64,000 nucleotides of DNA from Zeugodacus cucurbitae (lineage: Eukaryota; Arthropoda; Insecta; Diptera; Tephritidae), in assembly GCF_028554725.1 (NCBI RefSeq), contig NC_071671.1, positions 12,064,001 to 12,128,000 on the forward strand, given 5' to 3'. Position numbers and translations under genes: made by a program. Under the pieces are notes generated by a model. That model ran no database searches, had not been told where the DNA came from, and saw only the letters and a list, made by a program, of their open reading frames with translations. Below, piece after piece: positions 22,441 through 34,499 of this stretch (positions are counted from its first letter, which is position 1; every line of letters starts with the position of its first letter).

Positions 22441-24511
22441 TTTGCAATCTTTTAGCTGATATCTCGAGTTGATGTCGGCATTGGTCTTTTAAAACTTAGT
22501 AAAGTAATCCTTCTAAAATCAAGGTCCGTTCAAATCCCACACATTATTTTGATCATCAGTTTTTGTTGAGATCTTAATTACCTTCCAGACAATGTTGTCA
22601 GTTCAGCTCACTCTCAAGCGAACACTTCTGTCGAGGTTTTCATTTCCATTCCCATTCTTAACTGTCACTGTAAACCTTTAGGAATCTACTGCTTACTTGA
22701 ACTGTCTCAGAACTCGAAGTACTAAGACCTCACAATGCATAACATTTATATCTATGCATTTTTGTTAAGTTTTATTACAAACTGGCAAGAAAAACATGCG
22801 GCGGATAATAAAGCGAAGAGCAATTGAAGGAAGTGGAAAGTTTTGCCAACAACCGCAGACAAAAATTGATAAGGGGAAAACCAGCTGACCGCCATTGCAG
22901 ACGGATGTTCAATTTCCGCTTTGCTTTTCTTTCTTGTTTTTTCCCCCAGCTTACGACTCTATTGGCTTGGCCTTCTTTCATTATTATTTATAAGCTTAGT
23001 CTTTTTGATTTGTCGCTTACGTTATCGAACTGCGCTACACAGTGCCATAGCGAATGATTGCAACGAAAAAAGGCATTAAAATGGAATAAAACAGTGTAGG
23101 CTTGTGGCTTACGGGCGACCGCAAAGACCGCATAGCACCGCAAAGAATTATCATTTGAATTTCCCACAGCGCATTGGCGAGAATGCCACTTTGAATTGAT
23201 CCTGCTAAAGCACCACTTCAAGTTGGCACAAGGAATTGCGTAGGATTGTGTGGGGAAAGCACGCAGGCAATGCGGAAGTGAAAGAACCCCTCAACCCTCG
23301 GTGGGTTGGCAATATGCAGAGAAGAATATGCGCTGCATTGCGGCTCGAAAACAAATGCAAATAGGGAAATGTAGCGCTCTCGGCGTAGAGTTTAAGTGTG
23401 AGCGCTGCTCGAGCTGGCGATTAAGTATTCCAAGAATGACTGTGGGTTGCTGGGCTGGTTGCTGAGCTCTTGTGGTTGTTAGTATTTTGAGCGGATTGAA
23501 TGACAGCGCTAGGGAAGTGGCAAATGTATGCACCCTACGAAACATGTCAAGGGCAGTTGGTGGAAAATCCGTTTACTTGCCGCTTGTATTAACTATTATT
23601 ATTCAAATCCTGCCAAGGCAAGAGAATGGCAGGTTGTTGTACTGACTGAGCAAGTGCCACCACCACCTCATAAATCCAACCAGAAGACAGCCAGCGGAGT
23701 GAGTGTGATTGCGGCGTCTTCAAAGTACCACCGAAATAGCAGCGGCTGTGTGCTGGGGCTGTATAATTTTTTGCACGAACGATTCCGCTGTCACACCATA
23801 ATCAACCGTGCTTGCCATCCGTTGTTGTCATGCAACATCGCGTTGCGGCATATATTTTGCCGAGTTTCAGCGATTCAATGCGTTTGCATGAGTTTAGCGG
23901 CTCAACAGCAGATCTGCATGGCTTGGCGAAAGCGACAGCAACATGCCAGTGAATTTGGTGATTTCAGCTCACACCCCCACCACCAACAATACCAACAAGC
24001 CGTGTATAATCGCTGGCAGCAAATGTCACTCAATGCATCTACAAGTGGCTTCCATATATTTATATTTACATTTTACGTTCTGCGATTTGACAATTGACAG
24101 AGTTGAGTGACGCTGCCAACGCGAAGTAATTGAAATGCATTTGAAATACTGCCGGATTTTAAATCAACTCGTCATTTTGTGTGAGTGGTTTGCGCATGAT
24201 ATCTTCAAGATACGGCTGTACCGTATTTGCTTTCTTGTCTATCTGGCCTGGTAGGTTGAGTACTCCACTTGTAATCGGCCTGTCTTTGGTTTGAAATTTA
24301 AAATTTATAAATTCTTAAAATAGAGTAACTTGCGACGCGGCTTTTATGAGCATTAGGTTATCTGAATTTAATCAGATGGAACAAATACAAAAGCATACAT
24401 ATAAAGAGTTATTCGTACACATTTTTTTACGATCTCTCGATACGCCTCAAAGTTCCAGAGACACCTCAAATATATGGAAACAACAAACTATATGTTAAAC
24501 CACGTGAAATA
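22441..24511. other. Non-coding DNA, relatively GC-richer at 22790-24130
   Basis: No gene recognised. The longest frame, 189 codons at 23528-24097 on the plus strand, has no recognisable motif, overlaps other frames and has no good splice or family context, so I do not call it a gene. The better base composition could mark a regulatory or transcribed non-coding region. Confidence 0.4.
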
Positions 24512-24880
24512 TCAATTTTTCTTTATTAAATGAGTCCGCTTTTTCTGACGCATAGTCTGTGAGAATGTATCACGAGTTATCATGCGACGAGCCTGTCGAA
24601 AGTGTAGATAACAGCTTCGAAGCAGTGTTCTCCTATTTATGTTTTGAAATATTCGCTTTGCATATCTCAGTTTACACCAATTTTTGATGACCCGGTGCAG
24701 CACTCCGCTGGAATGCATTGCGATGAATGTTGTCGTCGAACTCCTTTATTGGCGTAAGCCTCTGATTTAATTTGCCCTCCAGAGAAAAAGTGACGTCTTG
24801 TTGGGAATAGAGATCGTTCGAGTTGTTTTCTTCAAATTCCAGGTAATAAAGATGGTAACGGCATTTCCTACCTCATTTCA
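24512..24880 (-). pseudogene. Possible mariner-type transposase C-terminal relic
   Basis: Minus-strand pieces in two frames: LEGKLNQRLTPIKEFDDNIH, then VLHRVIKNWCKLRYAKRIF. They resemble the end of mariner-type transposases, where a KP-T-L-NI segment is followed by LxxVxxNWxxRxxxC. The match is weak and there are no catalytic residues, so this is a tentative call. Confidence 0.3.
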
Positions 24881-25804
24881 AAAGAAATAAGGTCCAATTG
24901 TTGGGGATGCAATTGTATTTGTTGAACCACACGAGAATTTGACTCACTTTAATAGCGACAATTTTGTTAGTTGACGAACGTATTCAGGCAGAAATAAGCC
25001 TCATTTTAAAAGTTGATTTTACGATGAAGTTCGTTATTGGCTTTCATCACTTCCAGCGCCGCCGATTGGGCGATTGGACATAATGAAATGGCAACCTTAC
25101 TAAACACACTGACAAAATATGGCCGCCACGAGCTGTCAAAATCATGACATCGCCTGATCACTAAATAATTCCAGGATAATCCAAGCCATATTACAAATGG
25201 AACAATTTATTTATTGGGATGAACTTTTGGTTAGTAAATCATATCGAAAAAGGAGGTTGGCAAATTCATTTGCATCCGTAAGACTACTTTTTGTATATAC
25301 ATAGTTAAAGAGCTACGCACCTGAGGTGTAATTTTCATATATTTCAGAATAAGGGGTTTATAGTATAATTTCTTTTACAAAATGTTTAAACTTGGATCAC
25401 ACAATTTCCGGCGGCATACAGTTTATGTTTGACACTTGCTGTTAACCCTTCATAAACAGTTTATAAAGGTTTAGATAATTTTTGAATGATTTAGACTTTT
25501 GCTATTGTAAAATTTTTTGTCAAGGTTTCGAATATCCTATAAAACTTGTATAAAAATATTAAATTATTAAGTAAGAATACTGGATAAGGCTGATACTCAA
25601 TTATTTGGGTCAATAAGCTTCAGCTATTTTCGAAACTGGATTTTTCAAATCTATCACTGAAACTATCTGACATTTTCTCTTAGAAATTTTAACTTTAGCT
25701 TCGCAGTAGCAATACTTTCAAATCTTATTTATGGACTCCAGACTGGCCTAACTCTGTAAACAGACACAAATCATTTAATACTTATGAATTATATGGTGGA
25801 TGCG
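24881..25804. other. Non-coding DNA
   Basis: AT-rich; no gene or clear repeat seen. Confidence 0.5.
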
Positions 25805-26400
25805 ATAAAACATCCCATCCGGGCTCCCATAGCTTCCGACGAGTCATCAACGAAATGTGTGGTCTAGCGTTGTCCTGGTGGAACACAACTATTGGCTAAT
25901 TCTGGACGCTTCTGGTCGATCGCCTGCTTCAAGCGGTCCAGTTGTTCCCAGTAGATGGTAGAATTAAACGTCTGGCCATATGGGAACAGCTAATAGTGGA
26001 TAATTCACTTCCAAAGCCACAGCAAAACCTTCCTGGCCGTCAATACCGGGTTGGCCACTGTTTGGGACTATTCATCGGCCTTCAATCACGACCGTTTTCG
26101 CTTGATATTGCAGTATGTGATCCATTTTTCGTCGCCAGTCACTATCTACTCCAAACATGGGTCGGTTCGTTCCGTTTCAGCAGCATATCGCAGGCGTTGT
26201 TTCGGTACAGAAGGATTTTTTGCGTCAAATCACGCGGCATCCAAACATCAAGCGTTTTTGTGTATCCAGCCTTATGGTTTAAAATGGTTTGGTGACTAAC
26301 TCAAATCTCCAGGGCGATGGCACGAGATGTCGCATGCCGGTCTAACTCGATGTTTTCCATGATTTGATCGGTAAACGTCGTCACAGGTCTTCAAAAATCG
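25805..26400 (-). pseudogene. mariner transposase relic
   Basis: Minus-strand reading with several frame breaks. From the right: MENIELDRHATSRAIALEI (helix-turn-helix region), a WMPRDL-like segment matching the WVPHEL linker, IVTGDEKWITYCN with the first catalytic Asp at about 26130, the ARKVLLWLWK region, and FNSTIYWEQLDRLKQAIDQ and KRPELAN (about 25970-25890). The second catalytic motif (FHQDNA in family members) is mutated. The order and spacing are those of mariner proper (DD34D). A dead copy; inverted ends were not found. Confidence 0.8.
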
Positions 26401-26524
26401 GATAATACAATTTTTTATTTATGACTCAATCTCCTGGAAAAAAATAGTTTGGTGCAATGCAGAAAAAGAGCCGTATGGTAACAAATTTCAAAATATTTTT
26501 TAAACTATAAAACAGAATTGAAGT

Positions 26525-27340
26525 TTAGGCTAATAGTAAATATTTATATGTGCATTTTACTATTTTTACCAGTAAACCCTTTAGATTTGAGTTTAACTGA
26601 AAGAAATGTTTATTTGAATAGTCTGTAGAATTGTCCTTATATTTTAAAACTAAATTAAGCCGCTTAATCAGAGAATTAACTACTGACAGTAGAATAGTTA
26701 TGTAAATATTGGCAATTTCTTGCTTTAAGGCTAATTTAAGGTGACGTACTGTCTCAAATTGCTTTCCGTTTTGGAAAACAGGAGCAGAGAGGTTCCCCCA
26801 GAGATCCTCAATAGGATTTGGGTTCGAACTCAATGCTGCACATTGTAATACCGGAATTTTCCGGTCGTTAAAGATGTTCTTCGTGTGGATTGAAGCGTTA
26901 TCCTTTCGATATGTCCAGTTATATGCCAAAAATATTGCCAGGCAATTTTTATTAACTCGCTGTCAAAAAGATCTACATTGATATTAGCATTCATTTAAGT
27001 GAATATGAAACATGTAGATAGCTTTCCACATCAGCAAAATGCAGCCTATGAAATCAGGGTGCTGCTTCCAAAACATCGGTTGTAGTAGGACCGACGTTCC
27101 TGGTGCGAATCTCTCCAATATTTCTTGCAATGACAGAATTGGTATTTATTTGCAAACCTCAAATGTGATTTATTGTGTATTGCTTCGTCGCACTATACCA
27201 TAATTAGTGGGGTTTTAAGAAATTTTTAGATACAGTTCCGATGTCGCTTTGGTCTAGAGCCATTTTGGAACCGCTTTCATGTATTCCTTTGCTTATTACT
27301 TGTTCCTCGGCTGACAAACTAGTACCACGATGCATTTTAG
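26525..27340 (-). pseudogene. Tc1-like transposase relic
   Basis: The minus-strand frame 26929-26525 contains KDNASIHT (the QQDNAPIHT motif with the second catalytic Asp), NPNPIEDLWGNLS (from SPDLNPIENLWG, with the third catalytic Glu) and GKQFETVRHL, followed by SLIKRLNLVLKYKDNSTDY, which matches the Tc1-type C terminus. Upstream, to about 27340, there are out-of-frame pieces of the catalytic core such as HPDFIGCILLMWKAIYMFH. Frameshifts and an altered DLNPIE motif (SNPNPIED) show it is dead. Confidence 0.75.
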
Positions 27341-28515
27341 GCTTAAAGTTAAAATAATGTAATATAATTTTTAATAATTCATTAAGTTAATGCACCTACA
27401 ATAATTTTGAAAACAAATTTTAGCGCAAAAAGTATTTGCTGCGTCACTATCAGTAAGAAAGATCCGCTAAACAGATTTTGCACATATAAATATTTACTAT
27501 ACAATACCCAATTCACAAGCACATTCTTAATGTAACTGTACAACGAACTAAAAAAGTATGATAAAATTTTCGTTGCATAGTAACGGTAACATATCAACCT
27601 TTTATTCCACATTTACCGAAATCCAAAAAATAACAGTGAATAAGAAATATAAACAAAAGAAGAAATGCACATATAATTATTTGACTGGGGTATTATTAAC
27701 GAATAAATGGATTTTGTTCTAAATTTTTGGCACAGGCAAACACACCTGCAACAAGCGAGCAACAACACTCTAAAATTGTACGCGACCTATACCAATTTTC
27801 TTGCGCTGAAAGCCGAAAAATACAATACCAACACCAACACCAACTTCACACACACACACACAAACCTGCAATTGTGTATGTATGGGTCCTTGTCCAACTG
27901 CCTTGGTATTTGCGCATATTCGACACTGTGTGCGTGTGTGTCTTATCAGCGCGAATTTTTGACAGCGCCGCTTATCACTTGTTGGCTACCACGTGTCTGT
28001 CGTTATGTATTAGCACATTTTTCGGTAGTGTTGTTGTAAAGGTAACAACAATAACAACAACCATATATAATAATGCAAAGCGCTCACATATACATGCGCA
28101 TTAATTTCAATGCGCTCTCGCTAATTGTAACTGTTATACAAATGCTCCAAGCGCTTGCGTCACGAGTGTGCCATTTCCACGGCGTTTCTACGTTTTTACT
28201 ACGCGCCAAATTCATTCATAAAACTTGTTGCCGCACACAGCTGCCCGGTACGTTTGGGCTCAGCTCAGTACGAAATGGGCTAACAAGCCGAAAAGGCCCT
28301 TAGCTATGCGCGCGACTATGGCAGCAAGCTGCATATTGTGCCTTCCCATGTATGAGTATGCGTGCTTGTGTGTGTGCGATAAACGAAAGTACTCTGCGTG
28401 TGTGTGTGTTTGTGTGTGACGCTAGCCGAGTAGCTGGCGCTTTGCTTGCTTTTGCGGCGAACAGTCTACGGTTATCCTTTCGGCGGTGCAGTACGTAAGT
28501 GCGGATTGTGCGTTC
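27341..28515. other. Non-coding DNA upstream of the putative first exon
   Basis: CA-rich microsatellite at 27847-27865 and GT-rich runs at 28364-28420. Transposon-free from about 27700. The GC content rises toward 28250-28550, as expected for a promoter-proximal region. No coding call. Confidence 0.4.
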
Positions 28516-28519
28516 AGTT
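28513..28519 (+). promoter_or_regulatory. Possible initiator (TTCAGTT)
   Basis: TTCAGTT matches the insect initiator TCAKTY, which would place the start A at 28516. A GGACA sequence at 28540-28544 resembles a downstream promoter element but is about 3 bases closer than the canonical +28 to +32. No TATA box is seen at the expected distance. Tentative. Confidence 0.25.
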
Positions 28520-29671
28520 TGGCAGCTGTGCGTCTCGTTGGACACAACACTGTTTTGTTGTAACTATTGAGTAAAAGGCAATAAGAAAAAAATTTTACAA
28601 AAATAATAAAAAAGTCTAGTGCTGCGAAAGTTGGTGGAAAAAGTTAGCGTTCAATTGTTCTAGAGTGCTAGCTGACTTACTCAAAAAAACAAAAAAAAAA
28701 TAATAAAATAAATCAAAAACAACTCCAAAGCAGCTGTGTTGCTTGTTGTTCTTGTAGTTGTTTTCAAAGTGTGTTTTGTGCTTGAAAATAAATTTTCAAA
28801 AATTTATAAAATAATTCAACGCCAATTTGAACGCTGCGAAATAACGGTAAACACTGCTGTGTTCGCTAAACACAACTCTACAACAACATTGTTTGTTGTG
28901 TCAGCGTGTGCAAGCATTGAAGCAAAAGTGAAAAGTTGTTAATAATCAACGCGGAAGTTCGTTAGTGTGCTGCGGCAAGTGGCTTGTGGACACACCACCA
29001 CACAACAATACATGCATATATGCAATTCTCCGAAGACGCAACTTCGCCAGTTGGCCAATTCACAACTAGTTTGCGCTAGAGTTTTGCCAATAGTTTAGCA
29101 ACTTTTCGCCACACACACACACACACAGCCAAACGTTTAACGGTTTACGTAAAGTGTTGTGTTTTGTGTATTTACGTTGTATTTGTTGTATGCACATACA
29201 TATTCTATTGTTGTGAGTTCTCGACACATTGACATGGCCAAAACGCGCGAGTAAAAGGGTTTCAAACAACTTAGTGCCAATTCCCAACGGTTCGAGACGT
29301 TTTAGCGTTTGTGCGTTACGTGCTTTACGTTTGCTATATTCAAGCTTAAAGCACTTGGCAATATTATTACAATATTACAACAAAGTGCTTTATTGAAAGA
29401 AAGTTGTGCGTGGAAAACAAAGTGAAAAATAATAAAATACAAAAAATACAATAAACCATCTGTATTGTGCAAAGCGTGTATGAAAGAAAAATTTTCAAGT
29501 GCATAAAATATTTATAAGCATAAAAATATAAAAATCTCCTTTGTGCTGACCTTACGGTGCGCCCACAAAAGCTTTTGTGTTATTAATTTATTCACAGGCA
29601 GCTTGGGTACTGCCGCGTATTCAGCCAACAGGGCGGTGCACAAAATTTGCTCGAACGGAATGCATTGAATG
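28516..29671 (+). other. Putative 5'-UTR first exon of a host gene
   Basis: A transposon-free stretch of about 1.15 kb whose plus strand is rich in CAACA, AAAGTG and AAAATA words, as in long dipteran 5' leaders. It has only short open frames on the plus strand. It ends ...GCATTGAATG followed by GTGAGTCA, a near-consensus splice donor at 29671/29672. Downstream sequence is AT-rich and promptly fills with transposons, as in a long intron. If real, translation would start in a later exon outside the recognisable sequence, or the ATG at the donor could be the start. This is inference; no homology supports it. Confidence 0.35.
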
Positions 29672-29777
29672 GTGAGTCAATTTGTTGAATTGCTTTAAAA
29701 TATTTTTTTTTTTCCTTTTTGAAATTTTTTAATGCATAATTGAATATGGAAGACCCAGTGCTACTGAGAAATATATA
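29672..29777. other. Putative intron start
   Basis: GTGAGT at 29672-29677 would be the donor of the exon above. The following bases are T-rich. Confidence 0.3.
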
Positions 29778-30031
29778 CAGTTGAACTTTCATAACTTCCA
29801 AATTTCTCTAACGTGAAGTTCTCAAATTAACTCGAACTCTTGCATGGGCAATAGGAGTAAAATTTCATACAAAATTCCTTCCATAAACCTCTCGATCAGT
29901 GAATTTTAAAATAGTTTCTATATATGTCGTATGGAGGCTAACAAAAAGTATGAAATTGCACTTATGGATTGCATAAATCATGTAAGAACGGCATGGTATT
30001 AAGATGATTCGAGTTAGGGAAGTTCAACTAT
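29778..30031. mobile_element. Tigger/pogo-like MITE
   Basis: About 254 bp with inverted ends: CAGTTGAACTTTCATAACTT on the left, and a right end whose complement reads TAGTTGAACTTCCCTAACTC. AT-rich flanks allow a TA target duplication. CAGTTGAAC-type ends are typical of pogo/Tigger relatives. No coding capacity. Confidence 0.65.
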
Positions 30032-30400
30032 ATATAAATATTTTAATTAAAATACAATTTTTTTTTTAATTTCTGTTCACAACTGAATATGAGAAGACAC
30101 AGTGTTATTAAAATATTAAAATAATAAAAAATTTTATTAAGAAAATATATAGCATTGTCGAGAACAGCGATATTCAATACTCACAGTATTGTATTATTGT
30201 TATTTCGTGGAATTATTAGTTATTTAGACTTATTTAGAAATTAAAAAAAGAAATTGTTATTTGTATAATTTTTAGCCAAATATATGAAATTCTTTAGCTC
30301 CATTATAAGTAACATTCCATGACTTTTATTATATATTGTGCACCCCTGTCTTATATTTTCAATTTCAATGAAGAAGTATATATTTTGAAATCTCTTTTGT
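30032..30400. other. Non-coding DNA
   Basis: AT-rich. The leftmost part adjoining 30401 should include the 3' UTR of the Jockey-clade element, but I cannot fix its end. Confidence 0.45.
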
Positions 30401-32872
30401 CTAAACTTTCGCGGCATTTTTCCGAAATCGTTGTAATTGAAAAATAAAATCCTTCATACAAGTTCTTGTAAATTGTATATAGAAAGGGGCGTTTGTAATT
30501 AATCTTAAAGTTTTTGATTGGTATCTTTGTAGAATCTCAATATTTGAGTTACTAGCAGTGCCCCAAAGTTGCACACCATAGGTCCATATAGGTTTCAGTA
30601 TGGTTTTATATATTAGTAATTTATTTTCAAGATGTAATGGCGATTTATGTCCGAGTAGCCAATAAAGCTGATTAGTTTGTATTTTTAATTTTTTATGTTT
30701 GGCTTGTATGTGCTGTTTCCATATTAATTGTTTGTCCAGATGAATGTCGAGGTATTTAACGCTATCACTTTTAGGAATAATATTGCCATTTAAAAGTAAA
30801 GGAGGGCTGTCGTTTCGCCTAAGTGTAAATAACACGAGCACAGATTTATCCACGTTTGCTTTCATTTTCCAGGTATCTAGCCAAGCCTGTATCTTATTCA
30901 ATTCTTCTTGTACTAATTTAGTTGCATCAATAGGAGTCTGACTTGATGACAATATAGCTGTGTCATCAGCATAGGTAGCAATTAATACATTTTTAGTTTC
31001 AGGAATATCAGATGTAAAAATCGTGTAAAGTACAGGACCAAGCGCGCTTCCTTGTGGAACTCCAGCATACATACATATTATGTCGGATGTTTCGTCATTT
31101 ATTTTTGCATAAAATGACCTATCTGTTAAATATGATTTAAAGATTAAATACAATTGATAGGCGAATATTTTTTTTAATTTATATAGGAGACCGTGATGCG
31201 AAACTTTATCAAATGCTTGCTGTATGTCCAGAAATGCAGCTGAGCAGTATTCCTTACGTTCTAAAGAATCAATAATATAATTAATTACCCGGTGACATTG
31301 TTCGGGTGTTCCGTGATATCTGCGAAACCCAAATTGATGTTCAGGTATCACCTTTTTTTCTTTTAATATTGGCAATACTCAATATTTTGGAGAATAGAGT
31401 CAATAAACTAATTGGCCTATACGAAGTGATTTCGTTTTCGGGTTTAGCTGGTTTGGGAACCATTACAATTTCAGCACACTTCCACTGAGTAGGGAAATGG
31501 TTAAGCCTTAATATAGCATTATATAAAAGTGTTAAAAACATAATTCTTTTTTTAGGTAAGCACTTAGCTACTTTGGCATCGATTTTATCGTATCCTGGAG
31601 ATTTCTTGTTGTTTAATTTCTCAATTTCGGTACGTATTTCCGCCGGCGTGATATGCTTGATTGGTAAATCCAGTTGACATGGAGTATCGAGGAATTCTAA
31701 TATTTCGGGAACATTGTTGCTGCCGCTGCTATCAAAAGCGGTGAACGTTGCCTCTAAGTGTTTCCCAAACGCATTTGCTTTATTTTTATCTGTTCTATAC
31801 CAAACGTTGTTAATACCTTTAATAGGCACATTTCTTTTTTTAGGCCGTTTTAGATATTTTGTAGCATTCCATATCTTATGGTCCCCAATGTTACTAGAAT
31901 TTAAACTTTCAATATATTCGATGGTTTGCCATTTCTTTCTTAAACGTCTTTTGTAATGAATTAATGCTCTAATCTCAGCAGACACATGAATTGAGTTATA
32001 AGGTAAGAATTTATTACTTCTTTGGGGAGTAGCAGCAAATGCTGCTTCATGAATTAAGTGTGTGAAATCTTCGACTGCATTATCCAATTCTATTGATGTT
32101 TTAATAGAGGTGTTAAGTACCACATTTTGAGATATCCAATCTTGAAAAATACCAATTTCACTTTTGTTGTTTAAAGCAGAATATCTCCGTTGTTTGACAT
32201 TAATGAATGTGTTGTAACTAACTATAATTGGCGAATGATTAGAACTTAGTTCTTCAGAACTAGCGACATCTAATAGCTGAGTTGGAATACCTTTATATAC
32301 AACAAAATCTAGAAGATCAGGAATTTTCAAAGGATCACTCGGCTAGTAGGTAGGCTCACCGCTAGATAGTGTTTTCAAATTATTCTTTGTAATGCATTTG
32401 TAAAGCTCTCTACCCTTTGGGTTTGGAATATGAGAACCCCACCAGGGGTGCTTAGCATTATAGTCACCGCCTACAAAAAATCTGGGGCCGAGGGAGTTAA
32501 AAAACTATTGTATTCAGTTGCTGTAATACTATGCCTGGGAGGCGAGTATAATGCATAAATATGTAATTCAATATTGTTCGTTTTCACACTTATTCCGGCT
32601 GCTTGTATTGATGGCGTTTGAATTGGTACAAGTACTTCATATTTGATACTTGATTTAATTAAAACAGCACAACCAGCGTGCACCCTGTTACTTGGATGAT
32701 TACAAGGAACTATATCATAATTTCTTATTCGTAAAAATGTTCTATTTGTGAAGTGAGTTTCTGATACTAACATTATGTCAATAAAATTTTCATTCAAAAA
32801 TATTTCAGTTTCTCGAATGTGACGTGATAAGCCATTGGCATTCCATATTGCCAACCTTAAATTTATTTGCAT
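30401..32872 (-). pseudogene. Jockey ORF2 (endonuclease and reverse transcriptase)
   Basis: It would nick target DNA and copy element RNA onto the nick. The endonuclease starts at 32872 with LRLAIWNANGLSRH, then LVSETHF; after a frameshift near 32490 it has GGDYNAKHPWWG, an in-frame TAG at 32343-32345, and NHSPIIVSYN (catalytic His). The reverse transcriptase follows: KSPGYDKI, a YRPISLLTLFSKIL block, a small deletion or frameshift near 31360-31385, then FLDIQQAFDKV (first Asp), PQGSALGPVLY and TYADDTAILS (Asp pair). The thumb and C terminus run to 30401. No RNase H domain. About 820 codons overall, consistent with Jockey ORF2. Dead through three lesions. Confidence 0.9.
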
Positions 32873-32916
32873 AGTTTGTTAATAAGTAGGGACATCATGT
32901 TAAGTAGTGTGTTTGT

Positions 32917-34042
32917 TCATTCTATTTGTTTAGTTAGTAGCTGCTCAATTTTTCTCATCATATTTTGTTCATTCTTCTCTTTTTGTTCATTTATGACATT
33001 GCCTCTTAAAACGTTAGAATACGTCTGGTCAGTGTTGTAATTTATCTCATTATGAGCGCCACTTAAATTAGATAATCCATTACCTAAGCTAGGCAAGTAT
33101 TGGTTGCCTATATGTTGTTCTTCTCTTCGATTGTTTGCAAAAACCGGTTTTTTTTCGCAGAAGTTGTTGGTATACATCACATCCTTTGTAATTCGCTGTA
33201 TGGTTTTTTAAGCAATGTACACATGTTGGTAATGAGTCTTTGGGTTTAGTGCATTGGGCCGTTGGATGCATTAAATTACATTTTACGCACTTATATGGTT
33301 TTTTACAATAAGTTTTAGTATGCCCAAATTCCTGACATCGATTGCATTGGACAATGTCGTTAGTTTGACGAGGAGGCTCTACCCTAATAATTGCGTTGTT
33401 TAAGTGTTTATGTTCATATATTTCCTTGTTGTTGGCGCTGGGCTCCAAATCAACAAAGAACATTGATAATGGTTGTTTTGTTATTCGACTTTTAACATTA
33501 GATACGTTTCTTATTTTATGACCTAATAGTGTAATATTATTAGTTATTTCCTCTAAAGAAGTGGAAAAGTGGATTCCTTTTATCACTACTCTAAATGGAC
33601 GATCCTGTTTAGGTTGGTAGGTGTGAAAACACACCTTGATCGCGTCTAGATGTTTCACAGTTTTTCTATAAGAGTCTATATTATTTATCATAATTCTAAT
33701 TTGACCATCACTTAGCGATTTATATCTAAAATCTTTTTTTGTAATCACACTACAGATAAAACTTATCATTTCGCTTATGTTATAAACCCCAGGTATGATT
33801 AACGGTGGTCGTTTAGGAGCATTCAGTACTTCTGTTTCGTTCACTGACACGTTTTTGTCTTCACCAGCATCCAAAAGAACGTCGGCGTCATCACTTAGGA
33901 TATCAAATCGATTGGGATGAATTATAATTTGTTTTTTCTTTTGATGGAGTTTAGGAGATTCATTGTTTGTACGTTTTCCATTTTTTAACAATACATTTTG
34001 TCATTTATGGCTCGTATCTTCATTTTTTCCTGATGCATTCAT
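32917..34042 (-). pseudogene. Jockey ORF1 (Gag-like, PRE_C2HC and zinc knuckles)
   Basis: RNA-binding nucleocapsid-like protein for retrotransposon RNP formation. The probable true start is ATG at 34042, giving MNASGKNEDTSHK followed by an in-frame TGA; the frame is then open to about 33150. A PRE_C2HC-type domain (RVVIKGIHFSTSLEEI onward) precedes three CCHC-type zinc knuckles starting CNRCQEFGHTKTYC, CVKCNLMHPTAQC and CVHCLKNHTANYKGC. A one-base slip in a T-run near 33150 switches frame; the tail continues in 33180-32917 with PVFANNRREEQHIGNQYLP and a charged C terminus ending QLLTKQIE. Family members are about 350-400 residues, so nearly all is present. Confidence 0.85.
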
Positions 34043-34150
34043 TTTGCAATGATATTCAGGTAAATTTGTATTCAATATTAAGGTTTTTTTATGTTTATGG
34101 CAACAAGTTATAATCACTCTCACTCCCACTACGCGGAATAATGCACTAGT

Positions 34151-34499
34151 TAATAAAGCACGTCAGGTGTCAAGCACAGTCAATTAACGACTTAATGATA
34201 AAATGAGTAAAAAAATGAAAAGAAATATATATTTCTGTAGTTTGATATGTATTCAATGATATTAATTCAAAAGCTCTTAACATTATATAATACCACTGAC
34301 CTGCTATTAAGTATAGAACCACTTTGGGCTAGAGGTTAAAATCTCGCTGGAAATATACATATAAAGGTTTAAGTCGACATTAGAAAGGGATGCTTTCTCG
34401 CCAACTTGTTCGAGACTTGCCACTCTTTTTTACCGTAAAACACATTTTATATTCAGAAGCTTAAAATGATGATATTAGAGGAATAAAAGTTATTTAAAA
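34151..34499. other. Non-coding DNA
   Basis: AT-rich; no gene seen. The extreme 5' end of the Jockey element may reach slightly into it. Confidence 0.45.

Larger units (their letters stand above)
30401..34150 (-). mobile_element. Jockey-clade non-LTR retrotransposon, nearly full length
   Basis: Minus-strand element with both open reading frames in the usual order: a Gag-like ORF1 (34042-32917) and an ORF2 with endonuclease and reverse transcriptase (32872-30401), separated by about 45 bases. ORF2 has no RNase H domain, as expected for Jockey. The 5' leader probably extends to around 34150. Lesions are few: an early stop and one frameshift in ORF1; a frameshift, one stop and one small deletion in ORF2. 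So this is a recent but inactive copy. Confidence 0.9.

Noticed and set aside
23528..24097. 189-codon plus-strand frame
   Set aside because: No recognisable domain, odd composition with clustered Cys and His, overlapping frames on both strands and no splice context. The length is plausible by chance in this GC-richer patch.
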